In this document: positions 26,400 to 26,539 of the stretch, in pieces
Position numbering within the stretch: the first letter of the stretch is position 1
How the letters are laid out: every line of letters starts with the position of its first letter
IMG/VR virus record: IMGVR_UViG_3300024308_000056
Coordinates: 1-26,539 of that record
Origin: a virus
Reading direction: 5' to 3' (one strand)
DNA: 26,539 nucleotides
Notes under the pieces: generated by a model
Database searches by the model: none
What the model was told of the DNA's origin: nothing
The model's input: only the letters and a program-made list of their open reading frames with translations
Made by a program: the position numbers and the translations under genes

Positions 26400-26465
26400 G
26401 TTCCATTTCCGTAAACGATCTGTTCCACACATGATGGCTTCATCGTTCCTAGTAATGGGTATGAT
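26400..26465 (+). promoter_or_regulatory. Phage-type promoter, rightward
   Basis: Plus strand: box 1 GTTCCA 26400-26405, box 2 GTTCCA 26422-26427 (22 bp apart), -35-like GCTTCA 26437-26442, 17-bp spacer, -10 TATGAT 26460-26465. GATCGTT and AACGATC flank box 1 as an inverted repeat. Predicted +1 about 26472, leader 24 nt. Confidence 0.68.
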
Positions 26466-26495
26466 GTAGCCATCAATCACTAGGAGGGTGTTGGG

Positions 26496-26539
26496 ATGAA
26501 GCGATATAGTTGGTCAACTGATTTTATGGAATGGTGGGA
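26496..26539 (+). CDS. 5' end of an unidentified gene (partial)
   Basis: Fourteen codons are visible (MKRYSWSTDFMEWW) before the right edge. Preceded by TAGGAGGG, an excellent ribosome binding site, and a full promoter. Its leader is nearly identical to that of the partial minus-strand gene at positions 1-77. Product unknown. Confidence 0.55.
   Translation, partial: MKRYSWSTDFMEWW

Overview
This window is part of the genome of a tailed double-stranded DNA bacteriophage (Caudoviricetes). The evidence is a terminase large/small subunit pair, a lysis block (GH19 endolysin, membrane proteins, embedded Rz/Rz1 spanins), an O/P-like replication pair, a RecT/YqaJ-type exonuclease/SSB recombination block, three free-standing homing-type endonucleases, a tRNA cluster, and dozens of very small genes with ATGA/TGATG/GTGA overlaps. 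The gene content (DUF6378, Ref-like, Rmf/CrpP-like, NinB-like, TraR-like proteins) is typical of phages of Gram-negative Proteobacteria, and the two-membrane spanin pair requires a Gram-negative host. The exact host cannot be read from the sequence. No integrase, repressor/Cro pair or att site is visible, so lifestyle is undecided.

Layout. Almost everything from 1 to 21830 is on the minus strand; everything from 21972 to the end is on the plus strand, diverging from a two-way promoter region at 21831-21971. Reading in the direction of transcription: (i) 21830 to 19230, small early genes ending in a methyltransferase and a rho-independent terminator; (ii) 19015 to 17498, replication (DUF1376/O-like and P-like genes, with a long inverted repeat in the leader); (iii) 17297 to 15226, small hypothetical genes; (iv) 15144 to 8015, a long accessory operon: NinB-like, Ref-like nuclease, Rmf-like, a second methyltransferase, PD-(D/E)XK-like protein, MazG-like protein, endonuclease VII, then a 1.8-kb non-coding stretch with tRNAs, tRNA-like structures and other structured RNA, an HNH gene, and a terminator; (v) 7895 to 173, small genes, lysis genes and terminase; (vi) a further transcription unit leaving the window at position 1. 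The plus-strand operon holds small genes followed by RecT, exonuclease and SSB.

The most striking feature is a family of nine promoters with the same architecture: two GTTCYA-like boxes about 21-22 bp apart (the upstream one not always clear), then 15-16 bp from the start of the second box to a -35 hexamer (usually TTGATN), a 16-17 bp spacer and a TAATCT-like -10. They start most of the transcription units listed above. Two of them share a 16-nt leader that begins exactly at the predicted +1, and two others (one at each end of the window, on opposite strands) share a nearly identical leader and ribosome binding site. This looks like a phage-specific regulon with a dedicated activator or repressor.

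The second unusual feature is the non-coding stretch 8015-9935. It holds three reasonably recognisable tRNAs (Ser-UGA, Gly-UCC, an aberrant Arg-UCU), four tRNA-like structures with enlarged variable regions and/or 6-nt anticodon-position loops, a pseudoknotted structured RNA of about 325 nt, and a 91-nt closed-stem RNA just before the terminator. Their identities are not settled here. All coordinates and motifs were derived by reading the sequence; no database search or folding program was run.
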